Notes under the pieces: generated by a model
Told to the model about the DNA's origin: nothing
Seen by the model: only the letters and a program-made list of their open reading frames with translations
Databases searched by the model: none
In this document: piece by piece, positions 27,813 through 35,740 of the stretch
How positions within the stretch are numbered: the stretch's first letter is position 1
How the letters are laid out: every line of letters begins with the position of its first letter
Position numbers and translations under genes: made by a program
NCBI GenBank assembly: GCA_009377525.1
Contig: WHTW01000037.1
Span: 1-55,581 of the forward strand
Direction: 5' to 3'
DNA: 55,581 nt
DNA from: Rhodospirillales bacterium
GTDB lineage: Bacteria > Pseudomonadota > Alphaproteobacteria > Reyranellales > Reyranellaceae

Positions 27813-27837
27813 AACGCCGGCGACGATAGCCGGTTGC
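27813..27837 (-). promoter_or_regulatory. EcfG-type promoter motif, GCAAC-N16-CGTT, for egtB-egtD
   Basis: On the minus strand GCAAC is followed by 16 bases and CGTT, about 20 bp before the egtB GTG start. It differs from the alphaproteobacterial EcfG consensus GGAAC-N16/17-CGTT only at the second -35 base. The short leader leaves room for the GGAGG ribosome site. Identified by eye. Confidence 0.5.
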
Positions 27838-27882
27838 AATGCCGTGGTCGTGCACTCACTGTGGACATCCTCGAACGTAGGG

Positions 27883-28806
27883 ATGCAAGTGCCGATTTGC
27901 GAGATAGATCCGTGGCGCATTCAATATTTTGAGAGAGTGCCGTGCCCGGCGGACGTTTTCATTCCCACTGAGGACAGCGACGGCTGGATGTGGAATCCGG
28001 CGCATCGCTGGGTCTACGACAAGCTTGCCGTAGCGCTCAGTCAGGGGATGGCAGCAGCGCCGCATGGCGTCGCGCCGCAGAATTACCCCGTTTTTTCCAA
28101 ACCCATCTACAACCTCAAGGGCATGGGCGTCGGCAGCCGCGCGCTCCTCTCGCCCGACGACTACGCCAATGCTTACCAGCCGGGTCATTTTTGGACGACG
28201 CTGCTCGAAGGCGACCACGTCAGCAGTGACGCGGCACTGGTCGATGGCGAGCCGCAGTGGTGGCGCCATGCGACCGGCGTTACCAGCGGTGCTGGCACTT
28301 TCGACTGCTGGGAAGTGCATGCAGTGCCAGCACCAGCGGTCGAGGACTGGTGCGCCGCCTGGTGTCGCCGGCATCTCAAGGGCTATACTGGGCTGCTCAA
28401 CCTGGAGACCATCGGCGGCCGCATCATCGAGGTGCATCTGCGCTTCGCCGATCAGTGGCCTGACCTCTATGGCGCTGGATGGGTGGAGGCCATCATCCAT
28501 CTCTACGCTTCGCGCGAATGGCGGTTCGACGATTCGGCGCGGCGCACCGGATACAGCGTCGTCCTGTTCGCGCCGCACGGCTGGCGATACCGTCATCCCC
28601 CCGCCGAGCTGCAGCGCGCGATAGTGGAAACATCGGGCGTGTCGAGCGTGCAGATCACCTTTCACGAAGAGCTGCCGCCCGGCCGGCACGCCATGCCGCC
28701 GGGCGGCTTTCGCGTGGCCATCGTGAACTGTTGGGATCGCGCCGCCGGATACGCGGCGCGCGATCAATTGCGCGCCCACTTCGAGGCGACGAAGACTCCT
28801 GTCTAG
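27883..28806 (+). CDS. conserved hypothetical protein, possibly ATP-grasp-like
   Basis: 307 residues starting [16 protein letters not shown]. Well-defined conserved-looking blocks are [93 protein letters not shown] and the end [17 protein letters not shown]. The order KP-x-x-N-x-[12 protein letters not shown], then [14 protein letters not shown] resembles the lysine, E/D and terminal metal-ligand strands of ATP-grasp ligases. I have seen similar uncharacterised alphaproteobacterial proteins, but no function is assigned. It is divergent from egtB, and its TAG stop overlaps the DUF1328 stop on the other strand. Confidence 0.7.
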   Translation: MQVPICEIDPWRIQYFERVPCPADVFIPTEDSDGWMWNPAHRWVYDKLAVALSQGMAAAPHGVAPQNYPVFSKPIYNLKGMGVGSRALLSPDDYANAYQPGHFWTTLLEGDHVSSDAALVDGEPQWWRHATGVTSGAGTFDCWEVHAVPAPAVEDWCAAWCRRHLKGYTGLLNLETIGGRIIEVHLRFADQWPDLYGAGWVEAIIHLYASREWRFDDSARRTGYSVVLFAPHGWRYRHPPAELQRAIVETSGVSSVQITFHEELPPGRHAMPPGGFRVAIVNCWDRAAGYAARDQLRAHFEATKTPV

Positions 28807-28970
28807 GAGTTATGCCGCAGGAAGCCGGCGAACAGGCTGACCACGAACAGGACCAGCGCGATGACGAACAGGATCTGCGCCACGCCGGTCGCGGTCGAGG
28901 CGATCCCGCCGAAGCCGAACAGGCCGGCCAGCAGCGCGATCACGAGGAACATCAGCGCCCAGTACAACAT
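28803..28970 (-). CDS. DUF1328 family small membrane protein
   Basis: 55 residues: [22 protein letters not shown], then [25 protein letters not shown] and a short tail GFLRHNS. Two hydrophobic segments and the FGFGGIA motif are exactly the DUF1328/YtjA pattern. Function is unknown; family members are often stress-induced. Its stop overlaps the stop of the convergent conserved gene by two bases. A canonical EcfG-type promoter motif lies 38 bp upstream, and AAGGAG precedes the ATG. Confidence 0.88.
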   Translation of the reverse strand: MLYWALMFLVIALLAGLFGFGGIASTATGVAQILFVIALVLFVVSLFAGFLRHNS

Positions 28971-29008
28971 CGTGAGTCTCCTTGCGATCTTGCGATCTCG
29001 GGAGAACT

Positions 29009-29034
29009 AACGCCCCTGCGACCGCCGCAGTTCC
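29009..29034 (-). promoter_or_regulatory. EcfG-type promoter motif, GGAAC-N17-CGTT, for DUF1328 gene
   Basis: The minus strand reads GGAAC, 17 bases, CGTT, with CGTT ending 38 bp before the DUF1328 ATG. It is an exact match to the general-stress sigma consensus. It lies back-to-back with a second motif on the plus strand (29047-29071). Confidence 0.65.
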
Positions 29035-29046
29035 TATTCGGTGACG

Positions 29047-29071
29047 GCAACCTGCTTCTTGGCGAGGCGTT
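29047..29071 (+). promoter_or_regulatory. EcfG-type promoter motif, GCAAC-N16-CGTT, for 44-codon gene
   Basis: The plus strand reads GCAAC, 16 bases, CGTT, ending 33 bp before the ATG at 29105. It has the same one-base -35 variant as the egtB motif. Together with 29009-29034 it forms a divergent stress-promoter pair within about 60 bp. Confidence 0.5.
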
Positions 29072-29104
29072 TTCTTGGTCCTGATCAACGCCAATGGAGC
29101 CCCC

Positions 29105-29239
29105 ATGGAACGTGAACTCACGCCCGTCGAGGCGCGCAGCGGCGTCGTCAGCAGCCGCATTTTGACCATTCTCGTGGTCTCGTCTGTCGGCGCCGTCGCG
29201 GCGCTGGCGCTGGCTTGGCTATTCCTCTTTCCGCAGTAG
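29105..29239 (+). CDS. 44-residue single-pass membrane protein
   Basis: MERELTPVEARSG, then a short polar turn and one hydrophobic segment (ILTILVVSSVGAVAALALAWLFLF) ending FPQ. The LTPxEARxG start is shared by many short unnamed alphaproteobacterial membrane proteins. GGAG lies seven bases before the ATG and an EcfG-type motif 33 bp upstream, which supports a real stress-induced gene. Function unknown. Confidence 0.65.
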   Translation: MERELTPVEARSGVVSSRILTILVVSSVGAVAALALAWLFLFPQ

Positions 29240-29266
29240 GCGCGCCCGCTAGGCTAGACTGGCTTG

Positions 29267-29443
29267 GTGTCGTCAGCCGCGATTTCTACAAGGCGCGGTT
29301 GGGGCCAGCATCTGCTCGATCAGCCGAACTGGCCGGTGGCGATCCTGTTCTATCTCATCCACGCCGGCGGTATCGCCTGGGGCGCTGCCGTCAGCGCGGC
29401 TGCGCGTATTGCGGTGTTTCTCGCGATTCGCGCCGCTTCTTGA
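29267..29443 (+). CDS. possible 58-residue membrane protein
   Basis: A GTG-initiated frame with a central hydrophobic stretch (VAILFYLIHAGGIAWGAAV) and a second one (ARIAVFLAIRAA). There is no clear ribosome site and no family match known to me. Its TGA stop is the first codon of the inverted-repeat element at 29441. It follows the 44-residue gene by 27 bp and could be the second gene of that stress operon, or spurious. Confidence 0.35.
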   Translation: MSSAAISTRRGWGQHLLDQPNWPVAILFYLIHAGGIAWGAAVSAAARIAVFLAIRAAS

Positions 29444-29611
29444 CGGAGCGCGGACCTCCAGGTCCGCTCATCGTCTTCGTCTTCCGGACCGCGCGCCTCT
29501 GGCGCGCTCATGATCATGAGCGTAGGGAGCCGAATCGACCTTCGGTCGATTCGGCGTGGAGGCTCGCGGTCCAGAAGAGCATGAGCGGACCTGGAGGTCC
29601 GCGCTCCGTCA
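29441..29611. repeat. 171-bp element with perfect 31-bp inverted ends (family 2)
   Basis: Arms 29441-29471 and 29581-29611 are perfect inverted repeats beginning TGACGGAGCGCGGACCTCCA. Inside lie CCGGACCGCGCGCCTCTGGCGCGC, an imperfect TCATGATCATGA palindrome and CCGAATCGACC-TTC-GGTCGATTCGG (29530-29554). The TGA at each outer end forms the stop codon of the flanking convergent frames. A related segment lies at about 42275-42366 and a short one at 22373-22405. No transposase is inside, so this is a non-autonomous repeat. Confidence 0.8.
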
Positions 29612-29872
29612 ACGATCGTCGTATTCGGGGTGGCGGCGGACGTAGGCGACGACGAAGCTGCACGCCGGCACGATCTTGAAGCCGCGCTTGTGCGCGTCGG
29701 CCAGCGCCGCGCCGACCAGGCGCGAGGCGAAGCCCTTGCCTTCGTCGGCCGGCGGCACCTCGGTGTGGGTGAAGATCATGCGGTCGCCCTGCTCGCGATA
29801 GACCGCGATGGCAAGGCCGTGGTCGGTGTCCATCTCATAGCGGTGCGCCGCCGCGTTGTGGCGCACCATCAT
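29609..29872 (-). CDS. GNAT-like N-acetyltransferase (YjdJ/COG2388 type)
   Basis: 87 residues. The core has YEMDTDHGLAIAVYREQGDRMIFTHTEVPPADEGKGFASRLVGAAL, which holds the short acetyl-CoA loop (E-G-K-G-x-A), then FKIVPACSFVVAYVRRHPEY, the typical C-S-F/Y ending of this mini-GNAT family. Substrate unknown. The start is at the MM pair; a longer frame would run into the upstream lipoprotein gene. It starts 10 bp after that gene's stop, so both probably share the stress promoter at 30216. Its stop codon lies in the repeat arm. Confidence 0.85.
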   Translation of the reverse strand: MMVRHNAAAHRYEMDTDHGLAIAVYREQGDRMIFTHTEVPPADEGKGFASRLVGAALADAHKRGFKIVPACSFVVAYVRRHPEYDDR

Positions 29873-29882
29873 GGCCTTGCTC

Positions 29883-30173
29883 TCAGCCCTGCGAGCGATA
29901 GGCGTACTCGTTGCGCACGCAGCGTTCGAAGCGCTCGGTGTAGGGCGCAACGCCGTACGACTGGCACGCCGAGCGCGACGCCGTCATGAGCTGTTCCGGC
30001 GTGTAGCCCCGGCCGGACCGGCCTTCGCGGTCCCGGCACTTGCGATACTCCGACGAGCCGACGCTCAGTCCATAACTTGCACACTCGTCCTCTCCCGCGA
30101 CGGTACGAGTCTCGACCGCGCACGCGCCAAGCATCGCCACCAGGGCGCCAGCCACGACAATACGGGCCACCAT
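29883..30173 (-). CDS. small lipoprotein, unknown
   Basis: 96 residues with a lipoprotein signal peptide (VVAGALVAMLGAC, lipobox LGAC). The mature part has several Cys and two similar blocks: ECASYGLSVGSSEYRKCRDRE and ACQSYGVAPYTERFERCVRNE. These look like an internal duplication (C-x-SYG-(L/V)-x(5)-(Y/F)-x-x-C). I do not know a named family. Envelope location, probably anchored in the outer membrane. A canonical EcfG-type motif lies 43 bp upstream. Confidence 0.7.
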   Translation of the reverse strand: MVARIVVAGALVAMLGACAVETRTVAGEDECASYGLSVGSSEYRKCRDREGRSGRGYTPEQLMTASRSACQSYGVAPYTERFERCVRNEYAYRSQG

Positions 30174-30215
30174 TGGACTGCCTCCTCGGAGCGTCCTTCG
30201 CGCTCACGGTGCAAC

Positions 30216-30240
30216 AACGCTGGAAGGCATCGCGAGTTCC
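30216..30240 (-). promoter_or_regulatory. EcfG-type promoter motif, GGAAC-N16-CGTT, for lipoprotein-GNAT pair
   Basis: Exact GGAAC, 16-base spacer, CGTT on the minus strand, with CGTT 43 bp before the lipoprotein ATG. It lies within the 75-bp gap between the substrate-binding-protein gene and the lipoprotein gene. Confidence 0.62.
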
Positions 30241-30248
30241 TGGCGGGA

Positions 30249-31817
30249 TCAGCGGTCGACCTCCCAGAACATGGGATAGGACGACTGGATCAGGCCCTTG
30301 AGGTCGGTCCGATAGCCGGCGGGGATGGTGAATTGTCCCCACATCACGGACGGCACCATCTCGTAGGCGACGGTCTGGATGTCGGCAGCAATCTTCTTGC
30401 GCTCCTCCAGTGTGGCGGCGCGCGTAAAAGCCTTCATTAGCTCCGGCACGCGGTTGTCGCACGACCAGCCGGGGAAATCGTTGCAGGTCGCCGCGACGTA
30501 GAAGTGGGTCAGCGGCGAGTACATGTCGGTGCCGTTGGAGTAGACCGGGAACATCGACCAGCCGTCCTTCTTGGCGCGGCGCGCCAACACCGTCGGCCAG
30601 TCGCGCGGCTGCTGCTCCACGGTGAAGCCGACGTCCCTCATGTTCTGCACCAGCACGCGCGAGGCGGTCTGGCTGATCGAGCCCGCGACCTCGAGGATGA
30701 TCACCGGCTCGCCCTTGTAGCCCGAGGCTTTCAGCTCGGCCTTGGCCGCCGCGAGGTCGACCTTGGCGGCGCTGGAGCCGGCATCGGTGGTGAGCGGCGT
30801 GCCGCACATCCAGAACGACGGGCACGACTTGGTGCGAAAGCGGTCGGGCACGCCGATCGCCGTCAGCGTCGCGTCCTGGTCGGCCAGCTTCCACATCACC
30901 TGGCGCACCTTGGGATTGTCGAACGGCGGGAAGGCGTGGTTCAGGCGGAAGTTGCCCTGGAACTGGTGGATGCCGCCCAGCCCCATCAGCTTGACGTTCT
31001 TGTCCTTCTCGAGCAGCGGCAGCATGTCGAAGGGCAGATACTGCATGTAGTCGATCTCGCCCTGCATCAGGGCGTTGGCGCCCGTCGACTGGTCGGGCAT
31101 GACGCGCAGCGTGAGCTGGTCGATCTTCACGTTCTTGCCGCCGGCCAGGAAGTCCGGCGCTTCCTTGCGCGGCACATAGGCGGGATTGCGTTCCAGCACC
31201 ATGGCATTGCCCGGCCGCCACTGGTCCTTGAGGAATCGGAACGGGCCCGAGCCGACGGGATCGCCGATGCGCTGGTCGGCCGGCATTGCGGCCAGCCGCG
31301 CCGGCATCATCACCGGCAGCGGCGCGTTGGGCTTGCCCAGCACCTCGAGCAGCAATGGGAACGGCTGCTTCAGCACCAGCTTGAAGGTCCTGGCGTCGGT
31401 CACGGCGAGCTGGTCCGTGTCGGCCATCAGCATCTTGCCCAGCGGGTCGCGCACCGACCAGCGCTTGAGCGAGGCCACGCAATCCTCGGCCGTGACCGGG
31501 CTGCCGTCGTGCCACTTCAGCCCATCGCGCAGCGTGAAGGTCCAGGTGCGCTTGTCGGGACTGCTGTCGTAGCCCTCGACCATCTGCGGCTTGATCTCGC
31601 CCTTGTCGTTCATGGCGAACAGCATGTCGAAGACATGCAGGCCGAAGGTGCGGGTGATGGTGGCGGTGATGACGTGTGGATCGAGGATCGTCACCTCCGA
31701 TTCCAGCACCACTATCATCGACTTCGCCGCCCGCGCCTCGCGCGGCCTGATCAACGACGCCGTCGCCAGCGCCGTACCACCCAACATTGCCGTCCTGCGG
31801 CCTACGCGTACGCTCAT
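30249..31817 (-). CDS. ABC transporter substrate-binding protein, family 5
   Basis: 522 residues. The signal region MSVRVGRRTAMLGGTALATASLI has a twin-arginine-like start (GRRTAML). Family motifs are LESEVTILDPHVITATI, the SBP_bac_5 block RTWTFTLRDGLKWHDGSPVTAEDCVASLKRW, DPVGSGPFRFLKDQW and VRQVMWKLADQDAT. It binds oligopeptides or similar solutes in the periplasm. No permease or ATPase genes adjoin it, so it is an orphan. I chose start M7 of the longer frame because it gives a clean signal peptide. It is separated from its upstream neighbour by a strong terminator. Confidence 0.9.
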   Translation of the reverse strand: MSVRVGRRTAMLGGTALATASLIRPREARAAKSMIVVLESEVTILDPHVITATITRTFGLHVFDMLFAMNDKGEIKPQMVEGYDSSPDKRTWTFTLRDGLKWHDGSPVTAEDCVASLKRWSVRDPLGKMLMADTDQLAVTDARTFKLVLKQPFPLLLEVLGKPNAPLPVMMPARLAAMPADQRIGDPVGSGPFRFLKDQWRPGNAMVLERNPAYVPRKEAPDFLAGGKNVKIDQLTLRVMPDQSTGANALMQGEIDYMQYLPFDMLPLLEKDKNVKLMGLGGIHQFQGNFRLNHAFPPFDNPKVRQVMWKLADQDATLTAIGVPDRFRTKSCPSFWMCGTPLTTDAGSSAAKVDLAAAKAELKASGYKGEPVIILEVAGSISQTASRVLVQNMRDVGFTVEQQPRDWPTVLARRAKKDGWSMFPVYSNGTDMYSPLTHFYVAATCNDFPGWSCDNRVPELMKAFTRAATLEERKKIAADIQTVAYEMVPSVMWGQFTIPAGYRTDLKGLIQSSYPMFWEVDR

Positions 31818-31867
31818 CCCACACCCCCTGCTCATCGGCGGGCAGCGTAGCGCGATTCAGCCAAAGA

Positions 31868-31894
31868 GAAACGGGCCGGTGGCCGGCCCGTTTC
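31868..31894 (-). terminator. hairpin terminator after the 183-residue secreted protein gene
   Basis: A perfect 12-bp stem (GAAACGGGCCGG / CCGGCCCGTTTC) with a three-base loop starts 25 bp beyond the stop at 31919. On the minus strand it is followed by TCTTTGG, a weak U-rich tail. It separates the CsbD-like operon from the substrate-binding-protein gene. Confidence 0.65.
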
Positions 31895-31918
31895 CGCTGT
31901 TCGAGACGATGTCGGCGA

Positions 31919-32470
31919 TCAGGGCGTGAGCACGCGGCAAAGCACGCGGTCGACGAAGACCTCCGTCCGCGGCCCGTACGCGGCAAACGCCAGCCGTTGG
32001 CCCGGGCCGGCCGTCGGAACGACGATGCGGGTTTCCTGCACGGGCCGGCTGCCGTTGGTGAAGGTGCAACCGATCTGCGCGTTGGCGTCGGCGCCGCTGT
32101 TGTTGGTCAGGTAGAGCGGCGCCACCCAACGGTCGGCCGGAATGGCCTGCAAGGTCGGACTGTCGAGCGAGACGATGGGCACGGTTGGGCCGGCCGTGAT
32201 GGGCACGACGCCCATCAGGGTGGCGTTCGGCCGCTGCACCACGACGCCCGTCGCCGTGGCGATCTGGGCCTTCGGATCGAACGCCTTGTCGGCCGGCGTG
32301 CTGGGCTCGTTCAATGGGCGTAGCTGGTTGTCCTTGCTGACGTTGTCCGGCGTCCAGATCTTGCCCGTCTTCTCATCGCGGAACTGCGCCTGCGCGAGGG
32401 CCGACGCCGTCACCGCGATCGCCGCGACGCCGCTCACCAGCGTCGCGGCCAGGTTGCGAAATGCCGTCAT
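31919..32470 (-). CDS. secreted protein, paralogue of 42371-42946
   Basis: 183 residues with a Sec signal peptide (LVSGVAAIAVTASALAQA). The mature part begins QFRDEKTGKIWTPDNV and later has VVVQRPNATLMGVVPITAGPTVPIVSLDSPTLQAIPADRW, CTFTNGSRPVQETRIVVP and GPRTEVFVDRVLC. The same blocks, in the same order, occur in the 191-residue protein at 42371-42946. I do not know a named family. Two Cys are conserved between the two. It is 16 bp downstream of the secreted CsbD-like gene and so probably shares its stress promoter. Confidence 0.75.
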   Translation of the reverse strand: MTAFRNLAATLVSGVAAIAVTASALAQAQFRDEKTGKIWTPDNVSKDNQLRPLNEPSTPADKAFDPKAQIATATGVVVQRPNATLMGVVPITAGPTVPIVSLDSPTLQAIPADRWVAPLYLTNNSGADANAQIGCTFTNGSRPVQETRIVVPTAGPGQRLAFAAYGPRTEVFVDRVLCRVLTP

Positions 32471-32486
32471 GATCCAGGCCTCCCGA

Positions 32487-32816
32487 TCACATGTCGCGAT
32501 AACGCTTCTGCTCCCACGTCCCGACCTGGGCCTCGGCCTCTTCGCGGGTAATGCCGTAGCGCGTCTGGATCTTGCCGACGAGCTGATCGCGCCGGCCCTC
32601 GATCTCGAGCAGGTCGTCGTCGGTCAGCTTGCCCCACTGTTCCTTCACGGCGCCCTTGCTCTGGTTCCAGCTTCCCTTGAACTTCTCCCAGATCGTCTTG
32701 GCGTCGGTCTGACTGGCCTGGCCAGTGGACGGACCGGTGGACTGGGCATGGACGATGGTCGGCAGCGTGCCGACGGTGAACGCCGCGCAAGCGACGAGAA
32801 TGGCGATGGGACGCAT
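32487..32816 (-). CDS. exported CsbD-like protein
   Basis: 109 residues. An N-terminal signal peptide (IAILVACAAFTVGTLPTIVHA) and a Ser/Thr/Gln linker precede a CsbD-type four-helix segment: IWEKFKGSWNQSKGAVKEQWGKLTDDDLLEIEGRRDQLVGKIQTRYGI. The last part parallels the cytoplasmic CsbD at 39024-39221 (KVKEQWGKLTEDD, KQDQLIGRIQERYGI). CsbD proteins are usually cytosolic stress proteins of unknown role, so a signal peptide on one is notable. A canonical EcfG-type motif lies 51 bp upstream. Confidence 0.85.
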   Translation of the reverse strand: MRPIAILVACAAFTVGTLPTIVHAQSTGPSTGQASQTDAKTIWEKFKGSWNQSKGAVKEQWGKLTDDDLLEIEGRRDQLVGKIQTRYGITREEAEAQVGTWEQKRYRDM

Positions 32817-32866
32817 GGGAAAACTCCTGCTGTGACTGGCCGGCGCGATGTGCGCGCGTGCCCATC

Positions 32867-32891
32867 AACGGGGGCTGAGCGGCGAGGTTCC
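32867..32891 (-). promoter_or_regulatory. EcfG-type promoter motif, GGAAC-N16-CGTT, for exported CsbD-like gene
   Basis: Exact GGAAC and CGTT with a 16-base spacer on the minus strand; CGTT lies 51 bp before the ATG at 32816. The likely transcript covers both the CsbD-like gene and the 183-residue secreted protein, ending at the hairpin at 31868. Confidence 0.65.
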
Positions 32892-32926
32892 CGGCAGTGA
32901 TCTATTTGCGACCAGATGACGACGCG

Positions 32927-33073
32927 TCAGGACCACAGTGACTTCAGGAACAGCGCCAGGGGCACGACGATGAGGATGGCCACATAGAGATCCATCAACT
33001 CACCCTCAAAAAGGCCCCTCGCCGACGGCTCGGGCGCCGCCCTGGCCGACTTGGACAAATCCACGATCCGCAT
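32927..33073 (-). CDS. 48-residue membrane protein
   Basis: MRIVDLSKSARAAPEPSARG, then LFEGELMDLYVAILIVVPLALFLKSLWS: a polar N-terminus and one hydrophobic C-terminal segment. AAGGTGAGGG precedes the ATG at good spacing and an EcfG-type motif lies 39 bp upstream, so I favour this start. An internal ATG at 32995 would give a 22-residue peptide made only of the membrane segment. Unknown function. Confidence 0.5.
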   Translation of the reverse strand: MRIVDLSKSARAAPEPSARGLFEGELMDLYVAILIVVPLALFLKSLWS

Positions 33074-33111
33074 GGCGTCACCCTCACCTTGCGCTGCAGA
33101 GTTGCCATATG

Positions 33112-33136
33112 AACGCCGCCAAACCGAGCTGGTTGC
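33112..33136 (-). promoter_or_regulatory. EcfG-type promoter motif, GCAAC-N16-CGTT, for 48-codon gene
   Basis: The minus strand reads GCAAC, 16 bases, CGTT, 39 bp before the ATG at 33073. It is the one-base -35 variant. The motif lies in the gap just beyond the hybrid kinase stop. Confidence 0.5.
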
Positions 33137-33154
33137 ATGGCGCGCGAAGCTAGT

Positions 33155-35740
33155 TCACGAGGGCACCGCCATGCGGGCCGCGTGGTCGAGCGCCTGCTGC
33201 AGGTCGATCGAGGAATAGGGCTTGGAAATGAACTGCAGGCCCTCCGCCTGCATGCCGGCGGCCTGGGCGCCGGATCGCCCGTAGCCGCTGGCGATGACCA
33301 CCGGCAGGCGAGGAAAGCGCTGGCGCACCTCGCTTGCCAGCTCCTCGCCGCTCATGCCGGGCAGGCCGAGATCGGTCAAAAGCAGGTCGAACGAGCCGCC
33401 GCGCGTCAAGAGTTCGAGCGCCTGCTCGCCACTGCCCACGCCGGACACGAAGCAGCCGAGCTGCTCGAGCATGTCGGTCGTCGACATGCGCAGGACGACC
33501 TCGTCCTCGACCAGCAGCACGCGACGCGGCCGCCCTGTCACCTCGGCAGACGGCGCGGCTTCGGCCGGCCGCGCCTGAGCCGGCGGGGGCTGCGGCCGCC
33601 GGGCCGCCAGGACGCTGCGCAAGCGCGCCATCAGCTCCTCTCCACGATAGGGCTTGGCGATCAGCGGATAGTCGGGCCGGTCCTCGGCCGGGATCAGGTC
33701 GCGCGCGTAGCCGGAGGTCAGCAGCACGGCAATGCCGGGCCGCAGACGCTGGGCCATCGCCGCCAGCTCGATGGCCGACATCGAACCAGGCATGACGATG
33801 TCGGTGAACAGCAGGTCGAAGGCCGCGTCCTTCTCCAGGATTGCCGCGGCGACGTCAGGATTCTCGGCGGCGACCACGCGATAGCCCCAGCCGGACAGCA
33901 AGGCGACCACGGCGAGCCTGACCTCGTCATTGTCCTCGACCACCAGGACGCGCTCGCTGCCGATCTGCACGCCGGCGGTGTCGGTCGACAGGTCGAGCAC
34001 CGGGTCCATGGTGCGCGGCAGGTAGAGCTTGACGCTGGTGCCCTGGCCGATGGCGCTGTCGATGCGGACGTGTCCGTTGGACTGGCGCACGAAACCGTAG
34101 ACCATGCTGAGGCCGAGCCCCGTGCCCTTGCCGTCGCGCTTGGTGGTGAAGAACGGATCGAACGCCTGGGCCACCACCTCAGGCGGCATGCCGGTGCCGG
34201 TGTCGTTCACCGCGACCAGCGCATAGGGGCCCGGCGTGACGTCGGGATGCAGCGCCGCGTACCGCCGATCGAGCGTGGTGTTCGACACCTCGACGGTGAC
34301 CGTTCCGCCGTCGGGCATGGCATCACGCGCATTGATCGCCAGGTTGAGGATGGCGTTCTCCAGCTGGCCGGGGTCGATCTTGGCATTCCACGGCTCGGCG
34401 GCGATGTCGAGCTCTATGGTGATGCGCTCGCCGAGCGAATGGCGCAGCAGGTCGGCAAGGTCGCGCACCAGGCGGGCGACGTTGGTCGACTGCGGCGCCA
34501 ATGGCTGGCGTCGCGCGAAGGCCAGCAGCTGCTGGGTGAGCCGGGCGCCCCTGTCGGCCGCCGCGCCTGCGGCGTTGAGACGGGCGAGCGCGGCCTGGTC
34601 GTCAGGCACCGCGCTCTTCACGAGATCGAGGTTGGCCTGGATGACCTGAAGGATGTTGTTGAAGTCGTGCGCCATGCCGCCGGTGAGCTGGCCCGTCGCT
34701 TCCATCTTCTGGCCCTGGCGCAGCGCCATCTCGTCGCGCAGCTTCTCGGTGATGTCGACGCAGCGCACCACCGATCCGCCGCCCGACATCTCGCCGCGCG
34801 AGACCTCGTAGTCGCGTCCGTCGTGGCTCGCGCGCGTCGTCACCAAGCGGTCGGATGCCTCGGCGTCGAGCTTCAGCGGTTCGAGCAGCGCGCGCATGGC
34901 GGGAGACCGGTCGGACAAAAGTTGGTCACGCGTCAACGTCGCATGCTTTGTGGGATCCCAGCCCGACAGGCGCAGGAACGCCTCGTTCCACGCCACGACC
35001 TTGCCGTCGGCGTCGATCACGAAGATCGGGTCCAGCAGGCTCTCGAGCGTGGACTGCAGGAGGTGCGAGCGGTCGGCCAGCGCGCGCTGCGCGTTCTCCA
35101 GGTGCCTGGCGCCGCGGATGACGATGTACATGCCGATGAACAGGCACAGGAAGGCGCCGGCCAGCAGCAGGAGACCGGCGATGTCGGACTGCTCCTGCTC
35201 GGATCTCAGCAGCGCCAGGCGGCGGGCCAGCAGCAGCCTTTGCCCCTCGATGAACGATCCGGAGATCTGGCGGATCTGGTCGCCGGTGATCTTGCCCGGC
35301 CCGGTGCGCTCCTGAGCGAGGGCATAGTCGCGGCCGTAGAGCTGGTAGGCGCTGATGGTGCCGCTGATCTGCTCGAGCTTCTCGTTGGCCGCCGCACGGA
35401 ACTCACGCACCTGCCGTGTCGTGTCGGGATCGCCGGCGGCCGCGGCCTCGAGCTGGCGCAGCCCGGTCTCGATGCGCAGGCGCGCCCGCTCGTACGGCTC
35501 GAGATCGCTCGCCTGGCCGCTCAGCAGGTAGGCACGCTGACCGATCTCACTGTCCTGCAGGGCGATCACGGTCTGACGCATCAGCGACAGGATCTCGTAG
35601 CTGCCGACCACCAGGCGCTGCTGGCGCGACGCGGAGTTCGAATGGGTGATGGCGAGCAGCGCGGCCGTGCCGATCAGGACCGCGATCGTCAGGCCGACGA
35701 TCACGCCCGTCGAGCGCGCCGTGCCGGCGACGCTACGCAT
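33155..35740 (-). CDS. hybrid sensor histidine kinase with two receiver domains
   Basis: 861 residues. Membrane segments at about 13-32 and 187-208 flank a CHASE3-like periplasmic domain ([21 protein letters not shown]). A PAS domain runs about 225-330 ([19 protein letters not shown]). HisKA has [14 protein letters not shown] with the phospho-acceptor His near 358. The ATPase has N-box [20 protein letters not shown] and G-boxes DTGTGM and [13 protein letters not shown]. Two receivers follow, with Asp near 647 (LFTDIVMPG) and 790 (LLTDLGLPG). It may modulate the stress phosphorelay by exchanging phosphate with PhyR or removing it. The start overlaps the HWE kinase stop by 8 bp, so it is the third gene of the phyR operon. 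Confidence 0.9.
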   Translation of the reverse strand: MRSVAGTARSTGVIVGLTIAVLIGTAALLAITHSNSASRQQRLVVGSYEILSLMRQTVIALQDSEIGQRAYLLSGQASDLEPYERARLRIETGLRQLEAAAAGDPDTTRQVREFRAAANEKLEQISGTISAYQLYGRDYALAQERTGPGKITGDQIRQISGSFIEGQRLLLARRLALLRSEQEQSDIAGLLLLAGAFLCLFIGMYIVIRGARHLENAQRALADRSHLLQSTLESLLDPIFVIDADGKVVAWNEAFLRLSGWDPTKHATLTRDQLLSDRSPAMRALLEPLKLDAEASDRLVTTRASHDGRDYEVSRGEMSGGGSVVRCVDITEKLRDEMALRQGQKMEATGQLTGGMAHDFNNILQVIQANLDLVKSAVPDDQAALARLNAAGAAADRGARLTQQLLAFARRQPLAPQSTNVARLVRDLADLLRHSLGERITIELDIAAEPWNAKIDPGQLENAILNLAINARDAMPDGGTVTVEVSNTTLDRRYAALHPDVTPGPYALVAVNDTGTGMPPEVVAQAFDPFFTTKRDGKGTGLGLSMVYGFVRQSNGHVRIDSAIGQGTSVKLYLPRTMDPVLDLSTDTAGVQIGSERVLVVEDNDEVRLAVVALLSGWGYRVVAAENPDVAAAILEKDAAFDLLFTDIVMPGSMSAIELAAMAQRLRPGIAVLLTSGYARDLIPAEDRPDYPLIAKPYRGEELMARLRSVLAARRPQPPPAQARPAEAAPSAEVTGRPRRVLLVEDEVVLRMSTTDMLEQLGCFVSGVGSGEQALELLTRGGSFDLLLTDLGLPGMSGEELASEVRQRFPRLPVVIASGYGRSGAQAAGMQAEGLQFISKPYSSIDLQQALDHAARMAVPS

